A stretch of DNA of 6,720 nt, from NCBI GenBank assembly GCA_016215145.1, contig JACRLA010000082.1, positions 1 to 6,720 of the forward strand. The letters are read 5' to 3'. Each line of letters opens with the position of its first letter. Within the stretch, counting starts at the first letter, position 1. This DNA comes from Chloroflexota bacterium. GTDB taxonomy: Bacteria > Chloroflexota > Anaerolineae > Anaerolineales > VGOW01. Shown piece by piece: positions 5,852 through 6,720 of this stretch. A program made the position numbers and the translations under genes. Under the pieces are notes generated by a model that was not told where the DNA came from, did no database searches, and was given only the letters and a program-made list of their open reading frames with translations.

Positions 5852-5879
5852 CTGAAACATTTTCCCTTTTCGATATAAT
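5852..5879 (+). promoter_or_regulatory. promoter of the ferredoxin/NADP reductase gene
   Basis: A perfect TATAAT (5874-5879) with CTGAAA (5852-5857; four of six) at 16-bp spacing. Initiation near 5886 would place the hairpin at 5892-5924 almost at the 5' end of the mRNA, followed by the AGGAG ribosome-binding site (5931-5935). Confidence 0.55.
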
Positions 5880-5891
5880 CGCTTCAACAAC

Positions 5892-5924
5892 AGGTGACAG
5901 TCACTTTAAAAGTGACTGTCACCT
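5892..5924. repeat. 33-nt perfect palindrome in the leader of the reductase gene
   Basis: AGGTGACAGTCACTTT (5892-5907) and its exact reverse complement (5909-5924) flank a single central A. In RNA this would be a hairpin of at least 14-15 bp with a tiny AU-rich loop. Each arm also contains an odd palindrome (GTGAC, one base, GTCAC), the same nested design as at 2686-2718 with unrelated sequence. It ends 6 nt before the AGGAG site. There is no T tract after it, so it is not a standard terminator. A role in mRNA 5'-end stability or regulator binding is possible but unproven. Confidence 0.9.
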
Positions 5925-5941
5925 TGACTTAGGAGACCTCT

Positions 5942-6720
5942 ATGACTCTTGGAACTGAATCAAACCCGCTGCGCGTCGCCATCATCGGTTCGGGACCCGC
6001 CGCGTTTTACGCCGCCGATTGTTTACTCTCGCAAGCGAATCTGGTGATCGAAGTAGATATGTATGATCGTCTGCCCACGCCGTTCGGGTTAGTGCGCGGC
6101 GGCGTCGCACCCGATCACCAAAAGATCAAATCAGTCACCAAAGCTTACGACCGTGTGGCGGCGAAACCGCGATTCCGTTTTTATGGCAACGTCGAATATG
6201 GATCGCATCTCAAACTCGACGATCTTAAGAATCACTATCACCAAATTTTATTTTCAACCGGCGCGCAAACGGATCGCCGCATGGGAATCCCCGGCGAAGA
6301 TTTAAAAGGGAGTCACCCGGCAACGGAATTTGTGGCGTGGTACAACGGGCATCCCGATTACCGCGATTTGAACTTTGATCTCTCTGTCGAGCGTGTTGCC
6401 GTCGTGGGCGTGGGCAACGTGGCAATTGATGTCGCCCGGATTCTGTGCCTGACCCCCGCCGAACTCGCCAAAACCGATATTGCCGATCACGCCTACGAAG
6501 CGTTGAGCAAAAGCAAAGTGAAAGAAGTGTATTTGCTTGGGCGACGCGGACCGGTGCAAGCGGCGTTCACTCTGCCCGAAATTAAAGAGGTGGGCGAGAT
6601 GGAAGACGCCGACGCCATCACCCTGCCCGACGAAGTAGTGATTGACGAATTGAGTCAAGCCGAGTTGGAGAAGAGCGAGCGCGACAATCAAAAGAAAGTT
6701 GAAGTGATTAAGAGCTACGC
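5942..6720 (+). CDS. fprA: ferredoxin/adrenodoxin--NADP+ reductase, FprA-like (3' end missing)
   Basis: First 259 codons of a protein usually of about 450-460 aa; the frame is still open at the window end. It is an FAD flavoprotein that passes electrons between NADPH and ferredoxin-type carriers. Motifs: the FAD dinucleotide fold VAIIGSGPAAFYAA (12-25), the family signature PFGLVRGGVAPDH (47-59), FSTGAQTDRRMGIPGED with the second FAD-contact ATG-like turn, the NADP-binding GVGNVAIDVAR (156 on), and LGRRGPVQAAFT (200-210), whose arginines fit the NADP 2'-phosphate site. This is the glutathione-reductase-like adrenodoxin reductase type, not the plant FNR type. ATG 5942 is set by AGGAG (5931-5935) with 6-nt spacing. 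No signal peptide, so cytoplasmic. Its ferredoxin partner is not in the window. The leader carries a long hairpin. Confidence 0.93.
   Translation, partial: MTLGTESNPLRVAIIGSGPAAFYAADCLLSQANLVIEVDMYDRLPTPFGLVRGGVAPDHQKIKSVTKAYDRVAAKPRFRFYGNVEYGSHLKLDDLKNHYHQILFSTGAQTDRRMGIPGEDLKGSHPATEFVAWYNGHPDYRDLNFDLSVERVAVVGVGNVAIDVARILCLTPAELAKTDIADHAYEALSKSKVKEVYLLGRRGPVQAAFTLPEIKEVGEMEDADAITLPDEVVIDELSQAELEKSERDNQKKVEVIKSY

Noticed and set aside
6302..6691. 129-codon minus-strand ORF
   Set aside because: It lies opposite the clearly coding fprA frame and has no recognisable motif; it is a shadow of a GC-biased gene.

Overview
The window looks like a bacterial chromosomal segment of moderate GC, about mid-50s percent in most genes by eye. 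The gene set (NifR3-type Dus, THUMP RNA methyltransferase, UMF1/Atg22-type MFS protein, M19 dipeptidase, FprA-type ferredoxin-NADP reductase) together with many short palindromes and heptamer repeats suggests a Chloroflexota lineage, perhaps Anaerolineae. That placement is an inference and was not tested by any search.

Layout. 1-525 (+) is the 3' end of a tRNA-dihydrouridine synthase gene. A DUF3800 gene (535-1431, +) follows after 9 nt, and then a THUMP-type 23S rRNA (guanine-N2)-like methyltransferase (1507-2673, +). This gene meets, tail to tail, an MFS transporter on the minus strand (4067-2726) whose reading frame is broken in the middle. A 33-nt double palindrome sits in the 52-nt gap between them. 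Upstream of the transporter, 4068-4261 is a divergent intergenic region. It holds a heptamer array and a good promoter placed so that the next gene, an M19 membrane-dipeptidase-family peptidase (4262-5374, +), would have a leaderless mRNA. A four-TM protein of unknown function (5371-5817, +) overlaps the peptidase by 4 nt. After a 124-nt gap with a TATAAT box and a perfect 16-bp hairpin, an FprA-type ferredoxin/NADP reductase (5942 to the window end, +) begins.

Two genes act on RNA: the Dus enzyme modifies tRNA, and the THUMP enzyme probably modifies rRNA. The DUF3800 gene between them is AT-richer and looks like an accessory insertion. The dipeptidase and the small membrane protein look translationally coupled. 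The reductase starts its own transcription unit.

The most unusual content is the repeat layer. (1) Two arrays of degenerate 7-nt repeats share a 22-nt block that differs at one base. One is inside the methyltransferase CDS, exactly 9 x 7 = 63 nt, and codes for a 7-residue peptide repeat. The other lies in the divergent promoter region. (2) Three long hairpins of 33-37 nt, with stems of 15-17 bp and loops of 3 nt or fewer, lie in three different settings: a convergent gap, inside the dipeptidase CDS, and a 5' leader. Two of them have arms that are palindromes themselves. No transposase or other mobilising enzyme is visible in the window.
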